A model generated the notes under the pieces. That model saw only the letters and a list, made by a program, of their open reading frames with translations. It had not been told where the DNA came from and searched no databases. A program made the position numbers and the translations under genes. 64,000 nt of DNA from Dactylorhiza incarnata (lineage: Eukaryota > Streptophyta > Magnoliopsida > Asparagales > Orchidaceae), in contig JAWHQI010000229.1 of the NCBI GenBank assembly GCA_033032865.1, positions 4,549,001-4,613,000 of the forward strand, given 5' to 3'. Below are positions 34,753-45,407 of this stretch, piece after piece (the first letter of the stretch is position 1; every line of letters starts with the position of its first letter).

Positions 34753-34944
34753 GGCTCTGTATGACATGATGGTAGCGGTCGTGAACACAGTGATTATGAA
34801 CCGTCGTTAGTGAACATCAGACCTCACCTAAGGAACTATGTTCACTTTGACGTTCATAACCGTTGTCATGCCAAACATACATTTTATGGCAGTGACATTT
34901 TTGTACAAACTCAGTGGAGCAAAAACGCAATGTCAAACAAAGCC
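34753..34944. mobile_element. PIF/Harbinger-like (Tourist-type) MITE, TAA duplication
   Basis: Imperfect terminal repeats GGCTCTGTATGACAT and ATGTCAAACAAAGCC, flanked by TAA on both sides (34750-34752, 34945-34947). The 3-bp TWA duplication and GGCTCYGT ends suggest PIF/Harbinger. A related copy is at 44680-44889. The flank at 34690-34750 resembles half of another copy in opposite orientation. Confidence 0.7.
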
Positions 34945-35226
34945 TAAGTGAGGTTGTGTATTATCCCGTAAATATTTAGTTGTTATTAACAATAAATAAT
35001 GTTGTTTACGGATTGATAATCATGTTCGGGTGTTCAAATTATCAAACGGAGTCGAATCTCAGAAAATGAAGTTCACGATTGGACTCAGGAGATCGGAAAA
35101 CCAAATAATCGACATATCATTTGCTAAAATCAGAGATCATTAGAAAATCATGTTTTTTAGTGCAACCAACACGAATTTCAAGGAACAGAGTCCGCCAATA
35201 GACTCGGAACATTAGCACATCAAAGG

Positions 35227-35835
35227 ATGAAGGATCAGCTTGCCCAATTGACTCAGAACAATCTTTCGGCTATTGAATATGAAGTCAAGTTCTCCTCCTC
35301 TTTGCTTGAGCACATTCCCGACAGTGTTGGTTCCTTAGACCAACAAATGTTCAAAATACGGCGAGGCTTGCGAGAATCCATACAGGATGCCTTAGCTCGC
35401 CTCGACTCTTCGGATTATGAAGAGTCGAGAGCCGAGGAGATAAGCGAAAGAATCAAGACCTTAGCCTTCAAGATCGGCAAAACGTCGGAATATAATTCAA
35501 ATCAGCATATGTCGGCGTGCCCTAGATGTAACAAGCAACACTGCGGTGCCTGTACAGACAGAACAACACATGTTTACTCTCATCAACCTGGGCATCACAT
35601 TGGAGCTTGTCCAAAGAAGAAGTAGATTGAGGGACAAGAAGACCACACAACAAGCCAATGTCCAACCTTGAATCTATGAGATGAATAGGGAGGCAATACG
35701 GGAAGCGAACGATGTGGTTACAGGTACGATAATGAATTGAAAATATTCATCGTATTACATGCAACAAATTCATTCATCTCCAATAAAATAGCTAGTCAAA
35801 TGTTGCTAACTAAACAAAAGCTAGAAAAAGATATA
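35227..35835 (+). pseudogene. Gypsy gag / protease relic, first part
   Basis: 132-residue frame 35227-35625: gag helix region (EYEVKFSSSLLEHIPDS, MFKIRRGLRESIQ), then a degenerate knuckle pair, CPRCNKQHCGAC and a Gly-His-x4-Cys remnant (GHHIGAC). After a stop, 35737-35810 has HATNSFIS, a corroded form of the protease active site (DSGATHSFIS expected, Asp lost). Similar to Tekay/Del-type gag but much older than the copy at 23 kb. No LTRs found around it. Confidence 0.7.
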
Positions 35836-36040
35836 CCGGCCACCGCACAGCGGGAAAACAAACGCGCGCGCGCGCCGGCGGTGGCGTTTGCTCCCGCAAA
35901 CCCTTCGCAAAAGCCGCGGCCCGCAGCGTCTCCAGCCCCGCCTCCCCGCCTCCGATTCAAAACCCTGCCGCTTTTCTTCCCGTGCCGACTCCCGCTGTCG
36001 ATCCAAACGAAGCCTAAGTCTTCCAAACGGCGAGGAGGCC
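35836..36040. other. GC-rich insertion within the gypsy relic
   Basis: About 205 bp at high GC, with an (CG)n run at 35861-35874, between two halves of the protease relic. The composition is unlike the AT-rich surroundings. Its origin is unknown; a captured gene 5' end is one possibility. Confidence 0.45.
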
Positions 36041-36230
36041 AAAGTCACTGAATTTGTATGCGGAGACATAAATATTAGAGAGCAAAAGTTTGAGGCCAAT
36101 CTAATCATCTTTCCTCTCAAAAATTTTAATGTTATCTTGTGAATGAATTTGTTGGCAGAGCATAAAGCAACCATTGATTATGCTAAGAAGAAAATTACTT
36201 TACTCCCAACCATTGTTTCCACCTACCGTT
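36041..36230 (+). pseudogene. Gypsy protease relic, second part
   Basis: Continues with EANLIIFPLKNFNVIL, a stop, then LLAEHKATIDYAKKKITL. This is the conserved stretch after the protease in gypsy polyproteins (normally MDWL.. H.A.IDC..K.. V). Two stops are present. Confidence 0.65.
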
Positions 36231-36389
36231 CATGACAGTTGTCAAATAGCTTTTATGATCAGCTTGAATAATTTCTATTTTTGAAGAGAATAAAATTATT
36301 CCATTTCCACAAACTCAGAGCCAGTACGAGCCAAAGGCAAAAAAAAAAATGTGGTTACAAGTAGTCATCATCTGTTTGACGCATCATTT

Positions 36390-36570
36390 TTGCTCCAACG
36401 AGTTTCGACAAAAAAATTATCGTCATGAAATACGTGTTTGCCATAATAACAATTATCACCGCCACAAAAAAAAACAATTTTGAACATAAAAATGAATGAA
36501 ATTCTCTAAGGAAGATAGAGCGTTCGTGAAAGTTGTTTCGTAGTAGTGGCTTTTTGAACGCCAACTCAAT
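36390..36570. mobile_element. Diverged MITE copy related to 44680-44889
   Basis: Shares TTGAACATAAAAATGAATGAA and a TTTGCCATAATAACAATTATCA-like block in the same order as the 44.7-kb MITE. The ends are not clear. Confidence 0.4.
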
Positions 36571-36635
36571 GCCAAATAGATCATATGTTCTATCGAATCA
36601 AGTACTCATTAACTATATAACCACGATTAATTAAG

Positions 36636-37043
36636 GTGATTGTTATCCGCACTACAGTTTTGGCTATCCGCACTCTTTTTGTATGAGTTATTACGCGCCT
36701 TTTGAAAATACTCTTTGTACATGCATTTTTAGGAAAAATGTTCAACACGAAAGTTGTAGATCTAGTCGAGATCTACAACTTTCGTGTTGAACACTTTTCC
36801 TAAAAATGCATGTACAAGGCGTATTTCCAAAAATTCGCTCTAGTTACGCACATGTTTCAATCAGGACGGCATACGTCTTGTACGCGCATTTTTAGGAAAA
36901 GTGTTCAACACGAGAGATCTACAACTTTCGTGTTGAACACTTTTCCTAAAAATGCACGCTCAAGACGTATTTCCAAAAGGCGCGTAATAACTCATACAAA
37001 AAAAGTGCGGATAGCCAAAACTGTAGTGCGGATAACAATCACC
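36636..37043. mobile_element. Fold-back MITE with long terminal inverted repeats
   Basis: Terminal repeats of about 75 bp (GGTGATTGTTATCCGCACTA... outward at both ends). Flanked on both sides by TTAATTAA (36628-36635, 37044-37051), consistent with an 8-bp hAT-type duplication, although the string is itself palindromic. Inside are two further snap-back units built on TTCAACACGAAAGTTGTAGA (about 36730-36812 and 36885-36958). The RNA could fold almost end to end. It sits about 120 bp past the uclacyanin stop codon. Confidence 0.75.
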
Positions 37044-37165
37044 TTAATTAAGTCCTACATATTAAAAAAACACAATATTAATAAGCAGCCACAAAATTTA
37101 ATTAGATATGCGATAATGCTAATTAATTAAGAAGTGCAGCACTGCCTCCACCCCGGCATCTGACC

Positions 37166-37539
37166 TTAAAGATGACCCACCGCTAATATCACAAAGAAAG
37201 CCAAGCCAGCTACCACCGCCCTTGGAGCCCATGTTCTGCTGGCTGCGGCGTGGTGGTAGCTGGCGGTGGAAGGCGTGGTGGTCGAAGGGGAGGAAGTAAC
37301 GGAGGGGGAGGCCGAGGTGGATGATGAAGATGAAGCGGCGTCGACAGAGACGGCGAGCTTCATGCCGCCGATGCAGTGGCCGGGGACGCCACAAACAAAG
37401 TAATGGGTTCCTCCGGTCTTGAGGGGGATCGTCGTCGATCCGGTCGAGTCGGTGCTCAGGTAGTTGCTCGCTGAGCATGATTGATAGTCGTCTGCAGACA
37501 CTTCATTCACCGTGTGTGCTCCAGGAGAGTAAATGAAAG
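37166..37539 (-). CDS. Uclacyanin-like blue copper protein (phytocyanin), exon 2
   Basis: The exon starts after a splice acceptor (TTTTTTTAACAG on the minus strand, AG at 37541-37540). It encodes most of the cupredoxin domain: [18 protein letters not shown] with the His ligand, then [20 protein letters not shown] with the Cys, His and Met ligands, so all four type-1 copper ligands are present. A Ser/Thr/Pro-rich linker and a hydrophobic C-terminus ([14 protein letters not shown]) follow, fitting a GPI-anchored cell-surface protein. Members are thought to act in redox or cell-wall/lignin processes. Exon 1, with the signal peptide and the first strands, is not seen in the 2-3 kb upstream. The gene is either split by a long transposon-filled intron or is a fragment. 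Confidence 0.88.
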
Positions 37540-37573
37540 CTGTTAAAAAAAGAGAATTATTGAGATTCCCCAT

Positions 37574-38696
37574 CTTTAGGAATGAAAGCTGTTAGTTTGG
37601 ACGGAATTGGAGATCTGAAATTAGAATTAGAGGTTATTTTCAATTGAATTTAACTTTTAATTTCAATTTCGAAGCCTCAATTTTGCCCAATTATCTAACG
37701 GAGCCTAAGAGAAATCTTTTATTTGGTGTAATATTTAGGATTCTATTTTAATATTAATTTTTATCTATTATATATATATATTTAAAAGAATAGGAGAAAC
37801 AAAACAAAACATGTTATTAATATGAAATATTTAAACGATATTTAGATAACTTAAATAGCACTTTTCTAAAATATTTAATATGCAAGGAGCATTGTTAAAT
37901 ATTATAAATTACAATGAGCATTGTTAAGTAAATATGATGATATATTATAATTATCTCAGCTTGTGACTTATTTAAGTAGTTATCCGCGCTATATTACATG
38001 AGAAGTTTGCATAAGAAAATATGGGAGCTTCTCATTTTACGTTCAATTTTTTCCCCTATTTTTACATCTAATAAAACAAGGCATATAGGAGAGCAAAAGC
38101 CTGTTTGGATTTCCCATCCAGCTGTGGCGCGGCATTCCCGTGTGGGGGCGTATTCCGCCGTTTAGGGCATCATTCCGAGCTAGAGATCCGAGCTCCAGAG
38201 AAAGGAGATAAATAGACCCAATTGGCTTCATCCCCACTCCATCTTCTCTCGTGAATTTGGTTCACAATGCCCTCGCAGAGAAAGGAGATCGGGATATCTG
38301 AGGGATAGGGGGATCATATTTACACGTACTAGGTCGCGTGCACTGCTGGATTTGTTGATCACCGGTAGAACCCTCTCATCGATCGACTATTCATCAATGG
38401 ACTAGTTAGGGCGATGAAGGTCGGAGCATATAAGATGTCCGGGAACTTCAACTAGGTAGGGTTTCTAATTCTCCGAGCGCTGCGTGGGATGAGAAGAGAG
38501 GGCGATTGATAAAATCAAGAGTGTTTAGGTTTCATAAAGCGTGTGTGATTAGAGGTTGCCTTGATCCGATGCCTAGGGATAATTCGAGAGGCGGCCTTTT
38601 GCAAAATAAACCCAATTGTATTTCCTTTTAGAATAGTATTCGAGTTCAATTGATGCTTAAAGTCCTAATTACATTTTTCGGGACCTCACCTCTAAG
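37574..38696. other. AT-rich, unassigned (would be intron or upstream of the uclacyanin exon)
   Basis: Searched on the minus strand for a phytocyanin exon 1 (signal peptide, GW..-type motif); none seen. 37600-37710 has TTGGAC...GAATT and GGAGCCTAAG strings typical of MITE ends. Otherwise nothing recognised. Confidence 0.5.
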
Positions 38697-38700
38697 TTTG

Positions 38701-38908
38701 CAAAATTACAGATTGCACCCTCTTATTATTGAAATTACAAAAAACTCCTCTCAATGTTACAAAACATAACATTACCTCCCCGGAATTTATTAATGGATCG
38801 AATGTTATGAAATATGAACTTCAGGGGAGGTAAAAGTTATGTTTTATAACATTCAGGGGAGGTTTTTGTAATTTCAATAATAAGAGGGGTGCAATCTGTA
38901 ATTATGCT
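38701..38908. mobile_element. Fold-back repeat (MITE-like), arms about 95 bp
   Basis: The left arm (CAAAATTACAGATTGCACCC, then TTATTATTGAAATTACAAAA) is the reverse complement, with mismatches, of the right arm ending near 38908. The arms meet around 38805. No clean target duplication found. Confidence 0.65.
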
Positions 38909-38910
38909 AT

Positions 38911-39805
38911 CTTTTCAGGGAAAGTTTTGATAATTATTAGTTTTATTAAATTCATCAATAAGCACTTAAAAAAACTTACTCAGGCTATCTCCAACAGCAA
39001 AGCTCTTCCCACTAGCCCAATCCGAGTAGTCCACACCGCTGCCCCAACCCGATGCGTCCCCTACGGTGTACACCGTGGCCGAGCCCAACATCGCCCAACC
39101 GGTCAGAAGAATTGCACACACAATTAGCCCTGCCATTTCTTGCCTTTAGAGATAGAAAGGGAATAAGGGGGAGAGATAGAGAGAGAGAGAGAGGTGGTCT
39201 TGGTGAGAAGAGAGAAAATAGATGTTCCCTTTATAAAGGAAAAGAATGGGAACTGTAGCTGGGAGACAAAAAGCATGCTACAGGTCTATTATTATTCCTC
39301 CTACTCTACTATAGAATATTATAGTAATTATTTATTAAATATATTTAGAATATAATGGTTACGAGAATGCCTTAAGAATGACTCCAGGCTAACTGAAGTT
39401 GGTGGCTGCGTGAATCTTTTCGCATGTCCATTTTTGGGCCTGGTTTTTAGGGCTTCATAAGATAGGCTGTGATGGTGAGGTAGGGGTATTAATGTCAAAT
39501 ACTTCTTTTTGTGTTTCCTTAAGCTGGGAGCAAAATCGGCTTCGGTGGTTGCATATTTGCAACGCTGTCATATGTGTTTGGCAAAATTGTTAAATTAGCC
39601 TTTCAACTTTACCTACTTTTTTTTTGAAATAATTCTTATATTTTAATTCTCCTGAGATCGGTTCACTGAATTCGCTAAACCACTTAAAATAGTCTCTCAA
39701 CAAATTCTCTTAAATGGTGCCTACATGGCACTTACGTGGCATATCATTTTTTTAACTTAAATTTTTATATTTTCATTTATAATGTAGAATTCTCTTTTAG
39801 AAAAC
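38911..39805. other. Unassigned, with a (GA)n run
   Basis: A CTATCTCCAACAG string at 38983 resembles a Tourist-type MITE start, but a matching end is not convincing. (GA)n-rich tract at 39170-39192. No coding region. Confidence 0.4.
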
Positions 39806-39808
39806 TTA

Positions 39809-40023
39809 GGGTCTGTTTGGCGCGGAGGTTGGAGGAGCGGCGGTTGGAGGAGTGATCCGCAATCGTGGGTACATAGCGGCGGTTGGAGGAGCGGCGTTTT
39901 TCCGCTGATTCAGCGGAGGCGCTGCAAACCGCGCCCCGCATCCGCTCCGCCAAACGGGAAAATTTCCACGGCTGCGGATCAAGAATCTCTCTCTGATCCG
40001 CAGCCGCTCCGCCAAACAGAGCC
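39809..40023. mobile_element. PIF/Harbinger-like MITE, TTA duplication
   Basis: Terminal repeats GGGTCTGTTTGGCGCGGA and the inverse of GGCTCTGTTTGGCGGAGC, flanked by TTA at 39806-39808 and 40024-40026. Internally GC-rich, with repeated GGTTGGAGGAGCGGCG blocks. Confidence 0.88.
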
Positions 40024-40026
40024 TTA

Positions 40027-41154
40027 ATGTTGGAACTTAAAAATGTTGAGACCGGGACGACTTTAACTCAATGGTGGCTGAGAAGAATGGAAGCGACCGG
40101 ATATCACTAGAAGTCACGTTGCATACCCGAGAGCTTACCAAACGCGCTCCCTCCAAAAACTACCGTGATCTCCGGATTCCAAGTGAAAATGGAAGGAGGA
40201 TGAAAAAAGGGTTCACACGAGGGGGCGATACTAATGCACTAATTGTTCTATAACCAAGCTATATATATGCAAATGGGGATCGATCAGATCACCGTCACAT
40301 GGTGAAACTTAGGTTGACATGTAGGCATATCAGTGCCGGTCAGACCTCGATCCATCACTCAAGCACCATAGATGTTGTGGTGGTGCGCTGCGATCGTGGT
40401 TATCTGCAAAAAATCAAGGAGAAAATCATGATTTCAAGAGAATGAGAAGATTTGTTCGTGCAAACGAAGATTTGCATCATTAAAAGAAAAAAATAATGCG
40501 CATACTCTCGGGATGGAGCGGGAGGTAGTGAAAAGAGCCGATTTAGTAGAAGCAAGACAAGTTCCACTTAGCTGGTGACATCTCGATCGGAGTCGAAAGA
40601 GTGGTGTGTAAGCGAAGTTCTCAATGTGCGATGTGAGCGAGATGATCATTCATTCATTTGTATAGAGAGGAACAAAGAGCTGGAAGAGAGGGGGGGATGG
40701 TGAAAAGTGAGGGGAGAGAAAAATGGCAAAGGAGAATAAGCCACATGACGCTCAACGAAAAAGTTATCGAGGTGGACGATTGAACTGCTGAGATGAAAAG
40801 TGCAGAGTGAATCACCATGCCATCTCGGGATGTCCCGAGGAGGACTTCTCGACTAGAGACACGTGTCGCGAAGCATGGGGCAATGTGGGGAAAGTGGTGA
40901 GAAGACGTATGTCGCACGCCGCTCAATGTTTAGGGATCGACTGTTTGCGATTGGGGTCAAGGAGCCTATAGCAGCTTACCGTGTTGTTTGGGGTTAAACT
41001 GGGTTGGGTCAGCATTTTAGAGAACCTTGCAAATGCTTTGATGATGTTGTGTATAATGTGATGTAATAGAAATCTCCGACTAATTAATTATCAAATTCAA
41101 TCTTGACCAACAAATAAGACATGATATTATTAGAAAATATCAAGCTTTTGAAAA
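40027..41154. other. Unassigned region
   Basis: Open frames up to 90 residues on the minus strand (40434-40926) have no recognised motif. No RNA gene seen. Confidence 0.4.
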
Positions 41155-41350
41155 CGGGACCGGACCGGCCGATCGGACCGGTCAGACCGCCGACCGAAAT
41201 CTCAGCCGGTCCGGTCAAGACTTAAGAACCGGCCCTGTTAAGAACCGCCTAAAAATCGTCGAACTGGGCGGTCCGCCCGTGAAACCGCAAACCGGAGCGG
41301 GTTTGACATAACCGGGCGGGTCTTTGGGCTTAACCGGGCAGGTCTCTTAA
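41155..41350. repeat. CCGGTCCGGT / ACCGGGCGG-rich segment
   Basis: Dense inverted CCGGT words like the subterminal repeats of hAT elements, but no terminal repeats or duplication could be placed. Confidence 0.35.
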
Positions 41351-41530
41351 TTTAAATAGACGATCATATATAGTAGGTACAAATGAAAATATCTAAGTTA
41401 ATTTTGTAAGTCACACTTTCCACTCAATAAAAAATGATCACGACATCTACACGGCCAAATAACAGAAATATGCAAGTTTTAGTGGATGCTTCTTGTTAAT
41501 ATTGCATGATTGAAATTTCTTTTTTTTTAA

Positions 41531-43075
41531 GGGTCCGTTCGGCGCGCAGGTAATGACTTTCTGGAATTGGCTTTAGCCAGAAAACCAATATCTGCAGGAA
41601 TTGATTTTGTGCATAAAACCAATTCTGCTGTTCGGTTGCAGGATGGAATTCAGTGAACAGAATTGGAATTGATATCTACAAGTTGTTCGGCTGCACGATG
41701 GAATTGGCTTTCTGGAATTGAAATTTTTAAAATTCAAATTTTTAAAAGCGCTCGCCCGGGCAAAAAACGCGCGTCTGGGCTAAGAAATCACGCCAGGGCG
41801 AAAAAATCGCGCACGGGCGAAAAAGTCGCGCACGGACAAAAAAATTGAGCCCAGCCGAAATAAATGCGCCTGGGCGAAAAAATCGCGCTCAACCGAAAAA
41901 ATCGCGTCCGGGCGAAAAAATCGCGCCCGGTCGAAATAAACGCGCCCGGGAGAAATAAAACGCGTTCGGGCGAAATAAACGCGCCCGTGCGGAAAAATCG
42001 CGCCAGGGCGAAAATATGCGCCCGGGTGAAATAAACGCGCCCGGACGAAAAAATCGTGCCCGGGCGAAAAAAACCGCGCCCGAGCGAACAAATCGCGCTC
42101 GGGCGAAAAAATCGCTCCCGGGCGAAAAAATCGCTCCCCGGGCAAAAAAATCGCGCCCGGGCTAAAAAATCGTGCCCCTGGCTAAAAAATCGCGCCCGGG
42201 CAAAAAATTCGCGCCCGGGCGAAAAAATCGCGCCCTGGCGAAAAAATCGCGCCCTGGCGAAAAAATCGCGCCCCGGCGAAAAAATCGCGCCCGACCGAAA
42301 TAAACGTGCCCGGGAGAAATAAAACGCGCCTGGGCGAAATAAACGCGCCCGGGCGAAATAAACGCGCCCGGGCGAAAAAAATCGCTCCCGGGCAAAAAAA
42401 TTGCCCCCGGGCGAAAATATGCGCCTGGGTGAAAATATCCGCCCGAGCGAAATAATCGCGCCTGGGCAAAAAATAGAGCCCGTGCGAAAAAATCGAGCCC
42501 GGCGAAAAGACGCGTTGGTCAAAAAATGTGTGTCCGGGTCGAAAAACGCGCACCCGACCGAAAAATGCTCTCTCGGGTGAAAAACGCGCGCCTGAGCGAA
42601 AAAATAGCTTCTGGGCGAAAAATGCCCGACAGACCGAAAAAACACCCGGTCGGCCGAAAAAACGCCCGCCCGGGAGAAAAATACGCGCCCAGCTGAAAAA
42701 CGCCCGCTCGAGCAAAAAATCGTGCTCCCGGGCGAAAAACGCCCGCATGGGAGAAAAATGAACGTCTGGTTGAAAAGCACGCGCCCGACCGAAAAACTCG
42801 TGCCCGACTGAAAAACACACCCTGCAGAAAAACGCACACTCGGGCGAAAAACCCGCGCATAGGTCGAAAAACTCTAGCGTAAACATTTGATTATGTGGAA
42901 AACCTATGAGCGGGGGTAAGAATTGCTTTTTGATTTTTTAGTTCATAGTAAAGCCCATGGGTTTTCACATGAAAGCCAATATTCGCTTAAATTTCGTTGC
43001 GCCGAACACTAGAATTGGATTTCTAATCTCCAATGCCAATTTCAGAAAGCCAATTCCATCCAAACGAACGGACCC
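41531..43075. mobile_element. Non-autonomous Harbinger-like element carrying a GC-palindrome array
   Basis: Ends GGGTCCGTTCGGCG and its near inverse CGAACGGACCC, flanked by TAA at 41528-41530 and 43076-43078. 1545 bp. Inner margins (41550-41720 and 42985-43065) share inverted GGAATTGGCTTTCTGG-type words. The centre is a long 19-bp minisatellite. No transposase. Confidence 0.85.
41745..42880. repeat. 19-bp minisatellite, core GCGCCCGGGCGAAAAAATC
   Basis: Roughly 55-60 head-to-tail copies of a unit joining a GCCCGGGC palindrome to an A-rich spacer (GAAAAAATC or GAAATAAAC). The centre (42100-42400) is most regular and the right third most diverged. Because units contain few stop-forming triplets in some frames, long spurious frames appear on the minus strand. 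Confidence 0.95.
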
Positions 43076-43078
43076 TAA

Positions 43079-43844
43079 TAGAAAATGAGGAATAGGAGTG
43101 AGAGGGGAACGACAACTTCACGGCTGGGGCCCAGGGTGTCCAAGAATTTTGCAAAAATGGGCGATGAATTTGAATTCTTCACGCCGGGACAACGAATTTT
43201 AACTGCTTATGTTAGAATATTTTCTTTTATATTCATATATTAATATACAAAATGATATATTTTCGTTTTTAAAATTTTTACAGAAACAACAGATATATAA
43301 AAATATATAAACAGTAATATCAATAATTTTGCACGAAGGAGGTGAGAAATAAAAAAGAGAAAATATAGATAAGAATCGAGCCTGGGTAAGGCGTGTGATC
43401 ACTGCCCTAAAGAAGTTGCATCACCCTCCGGCAGGGCTTTCAACCGATGCTCACTCATCCAAGGTACAACACCCGGCTAGATCCCGAAACTCCGATGTGC
43501 GCGGACACCGAAGAAGCACAGAGCACCCGAACAACCACTTGATGAAGCAAATGTGAAGAAAAGAAATCACGTAGAAGATCGTTAAAACAGAGAGAGCAGA
43601 AGAGCATATGAGAGCGATTGTTCTTTCTGAGAAGAACGACAATATATATAGACAGAAAATCGCCGGAGAAAAAGGATCTTGAAAACGGCAATATTTAAGA
43701 GCATAGTAAAGATTAACGGTTACAAAAGGAAGGCACATAATCGAGAAGATTTACGTTGAATATTTCCAACGTAAATAATGGCGTAAAACACGCATAAAAA
43801 GAGCGGTTAAGAAAACGCGTAAAACGGCGGAACGCGTGAAAGCA
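43079..43844. other. Unassigned AT-rich sequence
   Basis: No terminal repeats, coding domains or RNA genes recognised. 43390-43510 is GC-richer. Confidence 0.4.
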
Positions 43845-44060
43845 AATCGACGTGCGTCGACATCATATCGACGGTACGTCGAGTTCTATCGACGCAGGAC
43901 CTAACGACGCAAGGATTATCGACGCAAGCGTCGAGTTCTATCGACGCATGCGTCGAATTCCATTCGACGCCACGCCAATTTCAGCGGCTTGACGACGGCA
44001 CGTCGAAATCTATTCGACGCAGCTCCGTATTCTAATCGACGCAACTCCGAGTAAAAACTC
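43845..44060. repeat. Dispersed TCGACGCA / TGCGTCGA motif cluster
   Basis: About 12 occurrences of TCGACG or CGTCGA in 215 bp, several as TATCGACGCA. Similar words occur in the LTR at 8940-9075. A (CG)n tract follows at 44140-44151. Confidence 0.8.
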
Positions 44061-44676
44061 TGAAACTATTTTGAACAAAAAATACAATTCAATTCAATTA
44101 TTCCCCAAATCCGAAATCCGGATCCGGTGCGGTGCGGTGCGCGCGCGCGCGGTTCATAGTTTCTCCTTATGTCTTTTGAACAAATAAGAAGGTGTGAAAA
44201 CATATATAAACTCTTTGGCTAGAGAGCTAATATGCAAGGTGAGACTAAAAGTTCATCCTTTCATTCATGAAAGGTTTCCCTCCAAATAATTTGGATTCCA
44301 TCCAATTTGGTTTTGGAGCTTTTCATCTATAATGAGGAGTCAAACACCAAACACCATACAAGGCTCCAATAAACATTTATGAAAAGAATGTTTATAAATA
44401 AAATTTATAACAGTTTACACGACAAAAACAGTGACCAGATGAGAGATAAATGACTCCGAAAAGATGGAGACGTTCAAATTTCTTGTTGACTGGAGGAAGA
44501 CGATGTCTGACCCCTCATGCTAAAATTCCTGGATCCGACCCTAATTTTCAGGAAGTATGTAATGATTTTCCCCAATATTTAGCTGTAATGCTTAATGATA
44601 ATTCATGTTACAAAAATAGAGATTGTAATTTAATAAATATGCGTTGGTGGTATTGGATAGTTTTTGTCTGTACTAC
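44061..44676. other. Unassigned sequence
   Basis: (CG)n at 44140-44151 is the only notable element; no gene recognised. Confidence 0.4.
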
Positions 44677-44679
44677 TTA

Positions 44680-44889
44680 GGCTCCGTTTGGTACGGGTTT
44701 TTTGCTCCGGTGAATTTGGACAAAAAATGTTATCATCATAAAATGTATGTTTGGCATGACAACGGCTACGGCCGGCATCAAAAATATAACTAGTTAGTTT
44801 TGAACATAAAAGTGGATGAACTTCCTTAGGTGAGGCCGAGCGTTCACGAACGACAGTTCATAATCACGACCGTCATACCAAACAGAGCC
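44680..44889. mobile_element. PIF/Harbinger-like MITE
   Basis: Ends GGCTCCGTTTGGTACGG and inverse of GGCTCTGTTTGGTATGAC. Flanks TTA (44677-44679) and TTG (44890-44892) differ by one base, so the TWA-type duplication is imperfect. 210 bp. Related to 34753-34944 and 36390-36570. Confidence 0.75.
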
Positions 44890-44892
44890 TTG

Positions 44893-45269
44893 ATTTCCAT
44901 TTGATGTACTTCCACATCGATGCTCGAACTTTCTAATTTCCGTCACTTTAGACTTGTTTTTTTTTTCAATTTTAACATACAATTTGGTCATAACTACAAT
45001 TTTTATCTATAAGAACCATATCAGCCAGTTTAATATAATTGATACATTATATTACTAATTGGTGTTCTAGCACATGTTTTCGTGGGTGGTGCGCGGAGGC
45101 GACATGACATGTCGGTTGCTCGATATACGCCTAATATGAATCGCAACAAATAGTTTCATAAGAACTAGCCGCCGATATTACGATGCCCTCACACAGCACA
45201 TGAGTCCTCAAAAATTAAATCTTTTAAATCCCAAAAGAACTCCCGGAAAATACATCAATGTTGTGTAGT
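44893..45269. other. Unassigned sequence left of the MULE
   Basis: AT-rich, no feature recognised; ends at the 9-bp target copy TTCAAGAAT (45270-45278). Confidence 0.5.
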
Positions 45270-45278
45270 TTCAAGAAT

Positions 45279-45407
45279 GGATAAAACCACGGACACACAG
45301 CAAAACGCAAAAACACCGCAAATGTGGACCCCACTCTAGCTTTAATCCTTTCTCATTCCCCGACTAACCCTATTTTCCTACTTCCTTCCCCGATTCACCC
45401 AGCTACT
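45279..45407 (+). repeat. MULE left terminal inverted repeat
   Basis: Aligns to the inverse of 63476-63595 with about a dozen differences including small indels. Inside it, 45412-45650 holds tandem CCGGCGTCCCCCTTGCCGTT / CACGCTCAGC blocks that the right end lacks. Confidence 0.92.

Noticed and set aside
41780..42886. 349-residue minus-strand frame rich in FFSPGRDFFARAR
   Set aside because: Pure translation of the 19-bp minisatellite; other frames are open too. No evidence of a protein.
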